Assembly: GCF_963676685.1 (NCBI RefSeq)
Contig: NC_092354.1
Coordinates: 34,628,193-34,692,192, forward strand
From: Mytilus edulis
Taxonomy: Eukaryota; Mollusca; Bivalvia; Mytilida; Mytilidae
Direction of reading: 5' to 3'
DNA: 64,000 nucleotides
The first letter of the stretch is position 1. The number at the start of each line of letters is the position of its first letter. A model generated the notes under the pieces. It was not told the DNA's origin and searched no databases. It was given only the letters and a program-made list of their open reading frames with translations. Of this stretch, positions 46,134 to 57,891 are shown piece by piece. Made by a program: the position numbers and the translations under genes.

Positions 46134-47214
46134 TAGACTGCAATTTTTGTCTCCAAGCCGACGATCAATTGAAGTATTATATACTAATGTGTGTATGTAA
46201 TGTACTTTATAAATTCATAAAATATTTGCTTTAATATGAGCATGATGAGTAGCTTTATTAATTAAACACCAATTTAAGTTCTGATTCCTTACTATATTCG
46301 TTTACGTTTTAAGCTAGTTGAAATGGAATTTATGAAATCGTGGTCCAAGACCACCCACAACGCACACTCATACCAATTACTACAATTTGCATTACGTTAT
46401 TAAACTCGCACAACTCTAATTACAAACTCAAAGAAATGTGTTTAAACATTAGGGAATTGAGGACTGATTTCTTTTCTTTTTTTAGTTACTTGCTCCTTTT
46501 TTTTAGCACCCCTTGTAGAACAGAGACATATCTTGCACCACTGAAAAATGAATAAAAATACTACAAACGTGAACAATCAAAGAAATATTTTTAATTATCA
46601 TAGTTTTTTTTATAACTTATTGTTTTTGTTTTTGTAGCATCCGTGTCAAACAGAGAAAAAACTTGACTTGCATCAATCGAAAAAAAAATTAAAAAAAAAT
46701 TACTACAAACTCGCACCACTGAAAAAATAATTTATTTCCTCCGTTTTAGGATAACCTGTGATTACAGAGACCGATCATTTGGACATTTAAAGTCTGTATA
46801 GACGTGGTACTGACAAACTAATAAAAACCATTAACACCCTGCATCAATGCATAAAAAACGTTTGTCCCCAATTGCCTTAGAAATATGTTTGTTTCTGAGT
46901 GTTTTGGATAAAATCTATTATCATATTAGTGTGATTTTCTTTCACAAAAATGAGACAGTATGTTCCTGTACCGGTTTTATGACTCCTGTCTTCTGTGTAT
47001 TCACGCCTCTAATTTTTTTCTCCATAAGTAGATGATGTAAATTCTACTATCCATTGATACAACCAATATCAATACAATTAACGTTTAGACATAACTTCTA
47101 GAAGCACAAGCATATGTGAATTTTGATGATCACTGGGAAATATATAGCACGTAATCTTCACAGTTGATTTTTTTTATCGGTATTTGCTTTTCATCATCAA
47201 TCTCACTCTCAGCT
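46134..47214. other. AT-rich spacer
   Basis: No gene supported. Two related stretches (46535-46575 and 46665-46735, 'ACTACAAAC' with 'GCACCACTGAAAAA') suggest a short degenerate repeat. Confidence 0.4.
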
Positions 47215-47440
47215 TCCTCGGATTCATCTTACTTATCCTTACTACAATTAACCTTCTTAAAGTGCAAGGTGAGATTAGCTCTCTTATTTGCGTTATATGA
47301 ACATAGCTCACAGAAAAGCCTTGAATCTGTGCACTCAATTAAATGGCGGTTTATGTCTTCCTTATTTCAAAATTCAACAGGACAGAATTGACATTGAAAC
47401 TTTTCCTCTTAAGACTTTTTTTAAAAACAACCATCCTTGG
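47215..47440 (-). pseudogene. Remnant with two C2H2-type zinc fingers
   Basis: On the minus strand one frame reads KFQCQFCPVEF, a stop, NKEDINRHLIECTDSRLF, then CELCSYNANKRANLTLHF and KKVNC. These are two adjacent C2HC/C2H2 fingers (C-x2-C-x12-H-x3-4-C/H) with the usual short linker. The TGA in the first finger, and a stop soon after the second, show the copy is dead or wrongly framed. Which zinc-finger gene it came from is not known. Confidence 0.5.
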
Positions 47441-47957
47441 TATTTTCTTTGAAAATCCTGAAAGCCAATAATCTTTAATACGCTGTTCAAAGAAAATTCG
47501 GAACGTGCTTCTTATGTCAAAAAATAAATTCATGAATTGCCTTTTGGGGTATTGTGTAAATTGGAGCGATGTGTCGAAGCTTTGAGATTGATGTGTTTGA
47601 TATTTTCATTTGATTAGGGACTTTTTTTGTGATTGACCTTTTTGCACAACACCGGCAATTAATTGCAGATCGCAATTTTGATTGTAGATCCATACAGGAC
47701 ACAGAATGTTGAAAATCATGCTGAAACACCTGATAAATTGTTTATATGGGATAAACTCGAACAATCTAGCTGGACTAAGTCCAAATTAAAATTGATTTAT
47801 CAACAAAATTGTTTTGAGAGAAAATGTGTACATTGTTAGGGACTCCAATGTCACGACGTCTTGCATTGGAACAGCCGTTTTTACGAACTGAAACTTGACT
47901 GTCATGTCTTAATTTCTATCTGATTGTGTGCTTAAATAAAATACAAATTACTGCCTT
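47441..47957. other. Spacer
   Basis: A 70-codon minus frame at 47517-47729 has several Cys (CRCCAKRS) but no clear motif. Otherwise nothing seen. Confidence 0.35.
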
Positions 47958-48919
47958 AAAGGAGTAGGTCCGGTAAGGGCTGATTTCGGCCTCAATTTTT
48001 TGTGAATCTAACGAAAGATTTTAGACATTTTTTAAACACTAAAGTGTCTATTTTAATTGATTCAGTTAGTTTATGTGCAAGCTTTTAACTGATTAAGTCA
48101 TTAAAAACGCTTCGATTCAAGCTTAAATATGACAAATCTATCAAATATGCCAAATATCGTCACTTTTCAGATAGATTTTGTCAAAAATGAAAGTGGCCGC
48201 ATCCGTGTTCATCCTCAATCTTTATATATATTATTTATAATCATCAAATACAATTTACATTTCAATATTATGGATGAACACGAATGCGGCCACATTCATT
48301 TAAGACGGAAACCGTCTAAAATTTTACTAAAATGCAAAAATTGTGAAAATTTCAGTAATTTAGCATGACTTAATGATGCTAGTACTCGATATATGTGCAT
48401 TATATTGTCAAAATCAGCCCATAGTTATGTAGCAGAAGCATTCTTCTTTTCAATAAATATCTTTGACTTTTCTACCCTGTACACAAGTATTCCACATTCC
48501 AAACTAAAAGACAAATTGAAAGAGTTGATATTACTTTGCTTCATAAAAAAGAATGGCCAACGTAGATACAAGTATCTTGTCTTAGGGAGGGATAAATCCT
48601 ACTTTTATAAAGAATCACTCTGATTCAAACAAAAAATTCTCTGAAACTGATATTATCAAGATGCTTGATTTCTTGATTGACAACATATTTGTTACGTTCG
48701 GAGGACGTGTTTTTCAACAGACTGTCGGCATTCCAATGGGAACAAACTGTGCCCCTTTACTCGCCGACTTGTTTCTTTATTATTATGAGGCTGACTTCAT
48801 GCAGGAACCCTTTGTCCCTTTGGTATCTTTCGCCCCTCTTTTAACGATTACATATTCACAATTTTCTAAAACTGCTAAATTTTTGGGCCGAAAAGGGGTT
48901 TTACTGAACCTACTCCTTT
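47958..48919 (+). mobile_element. TIR element with an embedded Penelope-like RT fragment
   Basis: Ends 47958-47997 and 48880-48919 are inverted copies (AAAGGAGTAGGTCCGGTAAG against AAAGGAGTAGGTTCAGTAAA when read inward). The left half holds a hairpin, GTGGCCGCATCCGTGTTCAT with its inverse near 48270-48300. The right half, 48451-48840, is reverse-transcriptase coding sequence. A second copy of the left half starts at 63520. The size is 962 bp. Confidence 0.75.
48451..48840 (+). pseudogene. Penelope-like reverse transcriptase fragment
   Basis: IFDFSTLYTSIPHSKLKDKL and RRYKYLVLGRDKSYF at 48451-48610, then a frameshift near 48617, then MLDFLIDNIFVTFGGRVFQQ, TVGIPMGTNCAPLLADLFLY and YYEADFMQE at 48661-48810. 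These are RT blocks 2 to 4 of the Penelope-like type (DFSTLYT, GIPMGTNCAP), also seen in the larger element at 60720-61815. The YxDD block and everything after it are missing: at about 48815 the sequence changes to the end of the TIR element. Not functional. Confidence 0.75.
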
Positions 48920-50370
48920 GTTATTCCCTACTGTTCTATTTTGTGTGAATTTGCTGATTTATTCTGTAATTATCGTGAACGTCGTCGCTAAACTCTAGCG
49001 TTCGTGCCGCTGCACTTCCCGTTGAAGTACAACGGAACGAAATAATTTAGTACACGCGTGATCGCAATGAAAAGAAACAGTGAGCCAATCAAATTACATC
49101 TTTAAAATAACAACCAATGAACGGCGGATGTTCCCCTGGTTCTAAAAATATAATTTTCTTTCCAACCAGGGTTCAAGAACGAACTGTCAAAATAATTTTC
49201 CTGATAACAACTTTGAAAAAAATATGTAAACAGTAAGTTAAAAATTTGAAAATCCAATCTGCATAAACTTTCAATGTTTTTTGTTGTTCCGGTAAAGTTT
49301 AAAGAAGAAATACCGCCTGGTTCACTGTTTTTTGTCCAACAAGTTGATTGACCCCGTTGTCTATTTTTATCAAACAGCGTAATGGCGGTCAAAATCAACA
49401 ACGTCATTCAGTGAATGTGATAGCGATTCTTTACGTTGATACATGTATCTCGGTTTTACGTTATATTTCCAGTACACTGATTTCCAGACTTCTGATTCTA
49501 ATTCAAAACTTGTTCATAGGTAATTTAATTTTTATTAATATGTGAGTATAACATATTCTTTGGGAAGTATCGTGACCTTTGACTTTGTTTACCTCAACTT
49601 CACAGGTAATTACGGAATATCTGAGATATTTATAGTAACGCAATGCATGCGCAATAGAAAGTAAAGTGATTGTGAAATCAATTCTGGATTGTATTTTCTC
49701 ATATTACCAAATAATTTAAAGGATTCATGAGATGAAAATAAAGAGCATCACCTATTAGTTGTAACAGTTGAGTGCCCGAATGATTTCATCTTCTTAACTT
49801 CGTTATTCAATATTGATTTCCATTTTTTATGTAGGTCAAAATTAAAAATATATATGTGTCCTTTGGGGTTTAATTGTCAAATTTGTATATTATTCTATTT
49901 TATATGATCACCCTAAATATTAATTGAAGTGGCTACTATAATGGGAGGGGGTAGCAAAGAGTACCTAATATTACTTGCTTCAACATTAAACATTTGACAC
50001 ATATATTTATTTTATTAAGCCTAATATTTATTGATCTTTATTTATGCATTTATAAGTTGACATATATGTATTTTATCTAATTTAATATTTCAGTGGCTAC
50101 TTATTTGAAGTTATGTTTGTTGTTTGAAGTTTGTTCAGTTATTATATCAGGGAAGTATAGTTTTATATCTAATTTTTTATATGATTTTTTTTATTCTTTA
50201 TGTGATTACAGAGATATGTAGAAGATATAAATTACACTAATAATAAAGTTTTAACATGAGAATAACAATACTACATACATGTATGTGAATTAAGTAACGG
50301 TTTTCAGTTTTTTTAAGATATTTACAAATGTAAAGCATACTCTGAACTAATACAGTACACAATTTTATTT
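48920..50370. other. Intergenic region
   Basis: Partly GC-richer around 48970-49060 (CGTCGTCGC, CACGCGTGATCGC) and 49330-49430. This could be a promoter region, but no convincing exon follows on either strand. Overlapping 65-100 codon frames at 49102-49545 lack motifs. Confidence 0.4.
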
Positions 50371-50510
50371 AGGGGCCAGATACGGCCCCCTCTGGATTCG
50401 GGATTTTCTCACTGCTTTGAAGATTCATTGGCGGCCTTCTATTGTCTGCTATTTAGCTGGGTTGTCCATTTTGGCACATTCCCCATTTCCATTCTAAATG
50501 TTATTAATTA
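50371..50510. repeat. Single arm of the fold-back family
   Basis: AGGGGCCAGATACGGCCCCC, then GTTGTCCATTTTGGCACATT and CCCCATTTCCATTCT: a diverged copy of the arm at 59527-59667. Confidence 0.65.
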
Positions 50511-50727
50511 TATTTGCTCCAACAAATTTTAATTTCAAGTTAATTTAGTTTAATGTACATGCATGTGTGAGGAAAAAAAAGATAAACAATTTGGGGTATT
50601 ATTTTATTTATATATTCCAACTTTCAAGCCAATTTATCCTTTAAATGAGTTGACCGAATTCATATCAACACAACTATCCCAAATTAAAGTTTAACAATGT
50701 AGTACTTTGTGTGGTTTTTTTTTAGTG

Positions 50728-51765
50728 GACGATAGGGAGTCAGCAGTTCTCGATATACTTGACAACTTACACTGTGATTCACCTTTACCAGCTCTTGATG
50801 TAACATACCATACAGTTTACTTGTTGAAAGACTTGTAGCTAAGGGGGAAAATGTACAACAAAATTTGCCGTTTATACTAAACAAAATTAATGATACTTAC
50901 ATCTTTAATTATCCCCAAAAAAATTAGCAACTTAACTAGAAAAGTGAGAAAATATTTAGAAAGTGGTGGAGATAAATAAGCAACCCTCAAAGATTTGCAG
51001 AAGGATCCTGGTCTGGAATTGCCCTTGATTTACCCAAAATATGGCATTACTGCTGAATGTCTTGTTGATAGAAATATATTGCCAATTTCCACTTTCATTG
51101 TCTGTGGAAGATGTTCTATTAAGGAGATTATTGCATGACAAAAACCTGCCATGGACAAATGCAGAATACTGGTTGAATACACTTTTACACACATCTGTTT
51201 CCATCAAATCTATTCGTCTCCAATGGAACAACATTCAAAAGAAGTTCAATCATTATAGAACAGGTGCTGTTGATGATCTGTTCACTTTTATGAGTTGCCA
51301 ATGCCATCACCCAACTACTCATGGTAAATCAACAAAACCAAATTTGAAAACAGTTATAACTTCTCAACAGCAGAAAATTAGAAAAATGAGAATAGCCTCC
51401 CTAATTAACGCTACTGATAAAGTTGAGCAGCTGACATTGAACAATGCAACCTTAGAGGGCCAGATGGGAGACTATCAGAAACTGAAAAATGAAATTAGAT
51501 ATAAGTGTAATGTTATTAATGAGTTAAAGAGAGAAATTGCCTCTTTAAACCCAAGAAATGTCAACAACAGGTTTAAAAGGTGTAAAATGCAAATTCAAAA
51601 TTGACAAAATCATGTTAAAACTCAAGGTGAAATTTTGAATGACAGAATTACAATGATGTTAAATGAAAATAATGAGCTAGAAAAGGAGTTGGGAGATTTA
51701 AGGGGTAAAATTTGTCATTCAAAAACAAAATACACACAAGCCTTGAAAATGAAAATCTAATTGGC
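50728..51765 (+). pseudogene. Coiled-coil protein remnant
   Basis: After an acceptor-like TTTTTTTTAG at 50726, one frame reads VDDRESAVLDILDNLHCDSP and LPALDVTYHT. The frame is then lost and recovered several times (RLVAKGENVQQNLPFILNKI; KYLESGGDK; DLQKDPGLELPLIYPKYGIT). From 51100 a long open frame gives LRRLLHDKNLPWTNAEYWLN, CHHPTTHGKSTKPNLKT and a coiled coil (IRKMRIASLINATDKVEQLT ... ELKREIASLN) that ends at 51604 and resumes one frame on as LNDRITMMLNENNELEKELG to about 51760. No catalytic motif. At least three frame breaks mark it as a pseudogene. No family recognised. Confidence 0.5.
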
Positions 51766-52050
51766 CATACTTTATAGATAATTATATTGCATATAACAGC
51801 AAAATTACAACTGCATCACCAACAATTTTTCCACATTTTTCAATAAAATTTACCACCTTTTTGATAAATATATTAGATGATACGTTAAATCGACCATATT
51901 TTTAAAGATAATTGTATTAATGGTAACAGTAAACTTAAAACTGCATTTTTGACAATTGTGCTACATTTTTCAGTTAAATTACCACCTTTTTGATAAATAT
52001 ATTAGATGATACCTTAAATTGGTCATAATTTGTAGATAATAATAAACCTA
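51766..52050. repeat. 129 bp tandem duplication
   Basis: CCACCTTTTTGATAAATATA recurs at 51853 and 51982 with similar flanks (TTAGATGATAC, ACATTTTTCA). About 2.2 diverged copies. Confidence 0.65.
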
Positions 52051-52239
52051 CAGCAACTTTACAGACGATCTTAATATACCAGAATATTCTTAAAACTCTT
52101 GAAAAATGGCAAAATCTAATGAGGAGAGCCAGGGTGAAGAAAAAATGGCGTCGTATGCTGAGCAACCAAAACTGATCCAAAGACAATAAGCTCTTTAACA
52201 ATGACTGGAGTTAAACCAGTCTTCATTCAAGAAACAGAT

Positions 52240-52850
52240 CGGGTCACAACAAAACCACCTTACAAATGTTGAAATGTACCAAACCCTAGGTTATTTAGTT
52301 GAGGTACGTTCCATTATAGGACTTCAACGAATAAGAGGCCTCTTGCGAATATACCTCGATTGTGAGTCCGCTGGAGACCACCTAATCTGTAAGGGAGTGG
52401 AAATTCGGGGTAAAAAATCAACATTTACTCAAGGTACCCTCGGGTAACCATATATGAGAACATAGACACTGTAAGAATTAGAGTGAAAGATGTTCCACTC
52501 TTTGCCGATGACGGCCAACTATTGAGAGCTCTAGAAGAACGGAGTTTTGTAACAATGAACTACTTTAGAGAACGTCTTAGGTATGATAATGAGATCACAA
52601 ACCCTCACTGGTGAAAAAATCATATGTCAGGGTCCTTTATCCCAAGACATTCCTCGCTCTATTACTATAGGGAAATACAGAGCCACAGTCATGTACCGTC
52701 ATCAACCATCTACAAGCAATCGTCACAAAAAGTGCTCGAAATGTCTAGCTGATGGGCATAATTTTAGCAATTGACCTTATGACTTGGTTTGCAAAGCAGG
52801 TGGTAAGGAAGGTCATAAACAAATTGACTTTATAGAAAATGTTACGTGAA
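52240..52850 (+). pseudogene. Retrotransposon ORF1-like zinc-knuckle protein, broken
   Basis: Reads YQTLGYLVEVRSIIGLQRIR and GLLRIYLDCESAGDHLICKG, then after a stop VRIRVKDVPLFADDGQLLRA and LEERSFVTMNYFRERLRYD. A shift follows, then KIICQGPLSQDIPRSITIGK, KKCSKCLADGHNFSN (a CCHC knuckle, C-x2-C-x4-H) and a trace of a second knuckle ending GKEGHKQID. The RNA-binding ORF1 of a bivalve LINE has this plan (recognised from memory). Stops at about 52447 and 52772 and one frameshift near 52585 make it dead. No matching ORF2 lies directly downstream. Confidence 0.65.
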
Positions 52851-53439
52851 AACAAACCCAGTTAAAAACGTATTACGTGTAAACCGATTTGCATCAATCA
52901 AAAAATTACAATAACTTAAAAATGTATTTACTTTAGACATATCGCACAAAATACCAAAAAAATGAGATGTATTAAGTTTGCAAATGAAATGAATATCGAA
53001 CAGATTTCAAATGGATCGAATTTCACCAACTTTTGCGACTGCACTGTAAACAATGTTCATAAACAGTCACACTTACCTGAATATCAGCTTTTTCATTCAA
53101 GTATCTTATTGATAAATCCATTGATGATACACTGCCGAAGTTCGTTACAGTGTTTACGATGTGGTCATCGTATTCTGGACAGTTTCTGTATTTAATAGGT
53201 CAAGGATCAGCAAGATAAACTGGTGCCAGCTCGGCAACTGTTCTGCTTTCACTGGAGACCTCTAAAGTCAATCAAATTCAGAGTTTTATTGTCATAAATA
53301 CTTTAGTTTGTGACATTGCCAACCATACCAATTTTATACTACAATTTATACATCTGAAACCTTGCCTGCTTTAATCTGTGAAAACTGAACACTTAACAAA
53401 TTCAAACAATCCCAATATTTATTTTTATCTAAACATCGG
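52851..53439. other. Spacer
   Basis: No supported feature; the 77-codon frame at 52962 has no motif. Confidence 0.4.
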
Positions 53440-54250
53440 GCAAACAAAAACAACAATTTACGTACACAAAAATGTCACACATCCAAGCACGCTCTTGGAA
53501 AGACCAAACCGTATTATAGCAACAAAAGGATTGAACTGATATATTGGTCTTCCCTTTAACCACACACATTGGAAGCATAACGTTCCCTTCTGCATTTACT
53601 GATGCTAGTATGGTAACATTTACCAGCGAAATACTTGTTCGGCCTGGGACATTTCTGGAACCTTCACGTGCATAAACATTTGTAGGGTTGTGTTCGAATT
53701 GTTTTCCCGTTTCGTCCCATATTCCAGATGTGGACAGCTGTTAGATTGTTATCAGTAATGACTTTTTCAAGATCCTCGAAATACTTTGTTACGACGACCC
53801 GATTAAGCATCCCTGAGTGTGAAGTACTCAGAGCTATTTCAGGATGGCGAGATTTAAAACTTCGCCTTCAGTCATCTCCCGGTATTCCCCTCTTAAAAGG
53901 GGTCTCAATCTTTTGTAATTTACAGAATCGTGATATTTTCATTTGCAGCTGTTTTTTTGTGATGCCGAATCCCTTATTGACAACCTCAACTACTTTTCGC
54001 GCTACAACATTCTCCATTTCAATTGGAATTACTGGTGTCCTCCCAGGTTTTACATGAAAAACATGCAACTCAATCCGGCCACTAACATGGTCAATGATTG
54101 TGTTTTTGGGAACCCCAAATACTTGACTGGCTCTTCTTTAGCTGTAAACTCCATCTTTAATAGATTTAATGGCATTTTCCAGATTTTCTTTGTCATATTT
54201 TCTTTGTCATATTTCATGTACAATGGTTTTGCTTTTCTGGGCATCTTTGA
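53440..54250 (-). pseudogene. pogo/Tigger-like transposase remnant
   Basis: From 54244 downward: MPRKAKPLYMKYDKENMTK (start of the CENP-B/psq HTH), LGFPKTQSLTMLVAG, then after a shift HVKPGRTPVIPIEMENVV, GFGITKKQLQMKISRF, RHPEIALS, YFEDLEKVITDNNL and VHIWNM. Next comes an extra G in a three-base run at 53716-53718 that breaks the catalytic DETGK; the other frame then continues with FEHNPTNVYAREGSRNVP, VNVTILASVNAEGNVM and VKGKTNISVQSF. This is the order of a Tigger/jerky-type DDE_1 transposase. It ends near 53440 before the second and third catalytic residues. Dead through several frameshifts and 3' loss. Confidence 0.75.
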
Positions 54251-54345
54251 TTATCTGAAAATAACAAGCAAGGCTAGGCTAAATATTTTTATTCGATTTA
54301 ATCAAGAATAGGAAAAAAAAAATTACATATATTCGGTGTGTTGTT

Positions 54346-54696
54346 TTAGAAAGCAGACGATTTAATGTTTTCTATATATTCTGACATTTCTGGAGAGTTA
54401 ATGTCTATTTTGGACTGGAGACGTGACGCTGTGAAAATAATACTCTGTATTTCCTCACACTCTTGTTCTTTTATTATTTCTGTTACTTCTAGGGCTATGT
54501 TATGGCTTGTACACAATTCACACAAAATTGAATACAGTTTGAACATATCACCGTGTTCAAAATACCATCCTTCGTTAATTTGAAGTAGATGGTTCAGTGC
54601 AGTCTTGTACTGTTTCATATCAAGAGCCCTACAGGCCAGCTTAGTAGGTCCTTGTAAATATGTTTTTCTTTTACTCTGGCGGTAATGAATTTGCAT
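54346..54696 (-). CDS. Unknown helical protein, single exon
   Basis: A 116-codon frame beginning at an ATG preceded directly by an acceptor-like TTTTTTTAG, so it may be a last exon. The product is rich in predicted helices (RALDMKQYKTALNHLLQIN, MFKLYSILCELCTSHNIALE, SEYIENIKSS), rather like TPR or other alpha-repeat proteins. The frame just upstream (55057-54851) does not join it in phase at the visible donor (54795), so I do not combine them. Unlike its neighbours it shows no internal stop. Could be cellular or from a transposon. Confidence 0.35.
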   Translation of the reverse strand: MQIHYRQSKRKTYLQGPTKLACRALDMKQYKTALNHLLQINEGWYFEHGDMFKLYSILCELCTSHNIALEVTEIIKEQECEEIQSIIFTASRLQSKIDINSPEMSEYIENIKSSAF

Positions 54697-56370
54697 CTAA
54701 AAAAAGTTAAAAATATACATTACGTATTATGATTTTGTTCTTATCATGTTAATAAATAACCCCCAAAAAAGACATAATTGTTTACAAAAGCTTACAAAAC
54801 TGGTCTACATGTGAGTGAATGGTGAATGTTTCCACAGCTGTCACTTGAGGTTAGTGCAGGAGTTTGAATGGGAGTTCTAAAACTAACTGTGCATTGTGAC
54901 TTGAAAGAGATGATCCATCATCAACAGTCTTATTCTGTTCCTTCAGTGTAATAGGTTCATATGTTTGCTTCAAATGTAGTGTTGAAGAAAAAAGCGGTGA
55001 TATACGAGAAAAATTAAATTCATTCTGGAAGTTTCCTACTTTGAATGGAGTGATCACGGCGACAAAATTATTTACAAATAAAAATCAACACTAAGATAAC
55101 GTGATAAAAATTAAAATCGTATTAAATATATACAACATTTTTATATTTTATAATAATTCATTAAATGTGCTGAGATTTACTGGGTTTGTTGTACATCATT
55201 TCTGGATACGATACCGATATAGAGTCTTGGCTTTTGAAATTGTACTTGTTTTGTAAAACTTTAATTTAGAAATTGGGTATGGTAAATAAAGGCAACAGTA
55301 GTATACCGCTGTTCAAAACTCATAAATCCATGGACAAAAAACAAAATCGGGGTAACAAACTAAAACCGAGGGAAACGCATTAAATATAAGAGGAGAACAA
55401 CGACATAACACCGAAACGTAACACACACAGAAACGGACCAAGCATCAGACAAAACAAAACTTTCTTAACAAAATCAGAATTCCATTTATATGATTCCTAA
55501 GTGCATGCTTTCATTGTGTAAGCAAGTCTGCCCACTGCTTCAATTTTAAACAGGGGTGCTGCAAAATGGGAACATGCATACCTCTGATAACCTGATAAAA
55601 ATTTATTATAAGTTCATTTCTTCATAATTGCACAAGGATTCCAATAAAGCTACATTAGCATTAACAATAATTTTGTTCTTTAAAAAGTGTCATTAATTTT
55701 CGAAAGTCTATGTAAAAGTGTCATCTGTTTCCTTTATTTTTAAAGGGAGTTTTTTTGGTTTCTGTCAGATTAAAACCATGATACAAAGTCTTCTAAATAT
55801 AAACAGCCTCACACCAGGCTTTCCTCTTCTCTTTTACCTTGATACAGGTTAGTAGAAGGATCCATGGTCCTGTTTTAACCCCTTGTACCAATGTATATGG
55901 ACAAGACCATCTTCAAGTCTTAAAACTTTTCCTAGCTATGGGCCACTACTTTATTTTCCACCCAAATAAACTTTCAACAATGTCAGCATCCCCTTCAAAT
56001 ACAAGGTTTTGATATGCTCACACTATATAACTCTCGCATAACTCGCCCGTATGGGTGTATACCATCCTCGCGCTAATTACAGATTGGTGTAATGTGTGGT
56101 CATCTGAAGACTTCGTCATAAAGAAGACATATCTCTTTGTTTTGTATGCAAAACCATGTAAAAAGAATTTTCTCAATAAAAATTGATGGCCGTTTGAACA
56201 CATTAATGAATAACCAGCACTGGCCTTTGTGCGCTTGTATGGAGTGCATTTTCATGTGCACTTCACGCAATCTAAACTCATTAAAAGTAACCAGTTTTGT
56301 CGAAGTCAGTCAAGGAAATCATCTTCTGCTGAAATACGGAGGTCAGATAAAGCACAAGTCAATGAAGTTT
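54697..56370. other. Intergenic region with dispersed repeats
   Basis: At 55300-55470 a repeat reads GTATACCGCTGTTCAAAACT and AACACCGAAACGTAACACAC, a type I associate with mussel genomes. No gene supported elsewhere. Confidence 0.5.
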
Positions 56371-56375
56371 TTTTT

Positions 56376-57655
56376 TTAATTATCTCTTGAATGGTGGTCA
56401 TCTATCGTTCCATAACATTCCTTGACCCAAGCTGTTCCCTCCACATTTGCATATAATTTACGAATTTGTAGTAATTGCAATTGTTTGCTGGGGTTTGCAC
56501 TGTCAAGAAATAATGTTGCATCTAGTGTCTTAGCTCTTGCAAAGAACATGAAATTCCAAAAAGTCCAAAACAATCTATTCACACTCGTAGGCCAAGTTTT
56601 GGCATCCATAATTTCTTTCAGAATCTTTTTCCATAAATATTGAATATTCTTCTTTCTATCCTTATCCACTGTTAATTTGGCCATTTTGGAAGAAAAGGAG
56701 AATAGAAAGAATGAAGATAATCAAAACAAACAAAAGAGATGACATATGCACACAATTGCTCTTTCTTACACCTTTTCGGGACAAGAATATGGATTGTAAA
56801 CATGGTTCATATTCTCCACAGCTCTGTAAAAATACCTCTTCGTCCCTCATAACATGTTCCTCCAATTGATTGGTTTTGCCCCGATATTTATGAGCCGTTC
56901 AGAGTGAACCAGGTATTAGGCTTCAATATATCTATTTCTTAAATGAACATGGAAATAGTATTCTTAGATGACAAAGATGCATATAACACAGTGGCCTTAT
57001 ACTTTGAGCTCCTGACATACTTTATAAACACACTGGAACCATTTACAGATTAAACTTGCATAATTGTAAATGGTACCAATTCATCAACCATATTGACTTC
57101 TGCAGCCAGCTTTAGCATCATTGCCATCATTTCATCTCCATAAAATGTGATGAAAATAGGATTAAAAATGCAGTCTCCATTTGTTGTTGACTGCGGAACA
57201 GTCCTCTTTCCAACAGACAAAGGAATGAAATCTTCATATCTGATTCATGAAATTAAAACACAAATGAAATTTGTTACAAAATTACCTAGTCTTAAAATGA
57301 ATAACACCGGTTTAATTTGAATTCAATAAAAGAACGATGATAATATAAGATGTTCAAATCTAAATGAACCAAACGTATCCTTTTGTCTTTCTGCAAGGGT
57401 CTTGCCACTACCCCTGCTGAAACTGAAATGGTCTTTCCCTGGTGTTAAAAACTCTACTTTAGTGTCTTTTTCCACCTCCGGCATTGATTGCTCTTTTCTG
57501 TGTGCATATGGGGGATAGACTGTGAGAACTAAACCATTAATAAATCTCTTCCTGGGCTTCCCATAACCAAAACATCTATAAAGATGTGTTCCACGTTTCC
57601 TTATAATAAAAAGAGTGTCCACTGGTTCATAAACCTGCTCTTTTTCCAACTTCAT
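56376..57655 (-). pseudogene. Remnant of a multi-part gene with an OTU-like segment
   Basis: Four minus-strand pieces in order. 57655-57323: 110 codons, with TLFIIRKRGTHLYRCFGYGK, KVEFLTPGKDHFSF. 57250-57060: no ATG, RYEDFIPLSVGKRTVPQSTT then NGDCIFNPIFITFYGDEMM, close to the DGDCLFH active-site block of OTU cysteine proteases with Asn for Asp and Asn for His. 56865-56730: MRDEEVFLQSCGEYEPCLQS. 56684-56376: LWKKILKEIMDAKTWP, FLDSANPSKQLQLLQIRKLY. Whether they belong to one gene is uncertain; the order and strand suggest it. The OTU part has lost key residues and ends in a stop. Confidence 0.4.
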
Positions 57656-57891
57656 AGCGATTTTTGAAAATTTTCACATTGTCTTAATCACCCCTTGTTT
57701 CTCTTTTCTGTCTTACATGACTAATAGTCTTGGTACTGGTTTCTGAAACTAAATAAAGAGAATAATAAATAAACATGAAAAAGCAAAAATCAACATAACT
57801 CATAGCTTTAAGACTGACATTTGACATTTACATATTTGGTTATGCAGGGGGTGGTTTTGCATTTTTTCTTTATGGCTTTATCAGGGGGACG
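57656..57891. other. Spacer
   Basis: AT-rich, nothing seen. Confidence 0.35.

Noticed and set aside
48129..48368. 79-codon frame and its twin at 63692-63889 as a conserved small protein
   Set aside because: Both lie on the hairpin of a TIR element and end differently; the shared sequence is explained by the repeat.
49102..49545. Overlapping 101- and 65-codon frames as an exon pair
   Set aside because: No motif, no consistent splice sites, and both strands open across the same bases.
54796..55057. Joining the frame 55057-54851 to the 54346-54696 exon as one gene
   Set aside because: At the visible donor (54795) no open frame joins in the needed phase; one has a TAG and the others mismatch.
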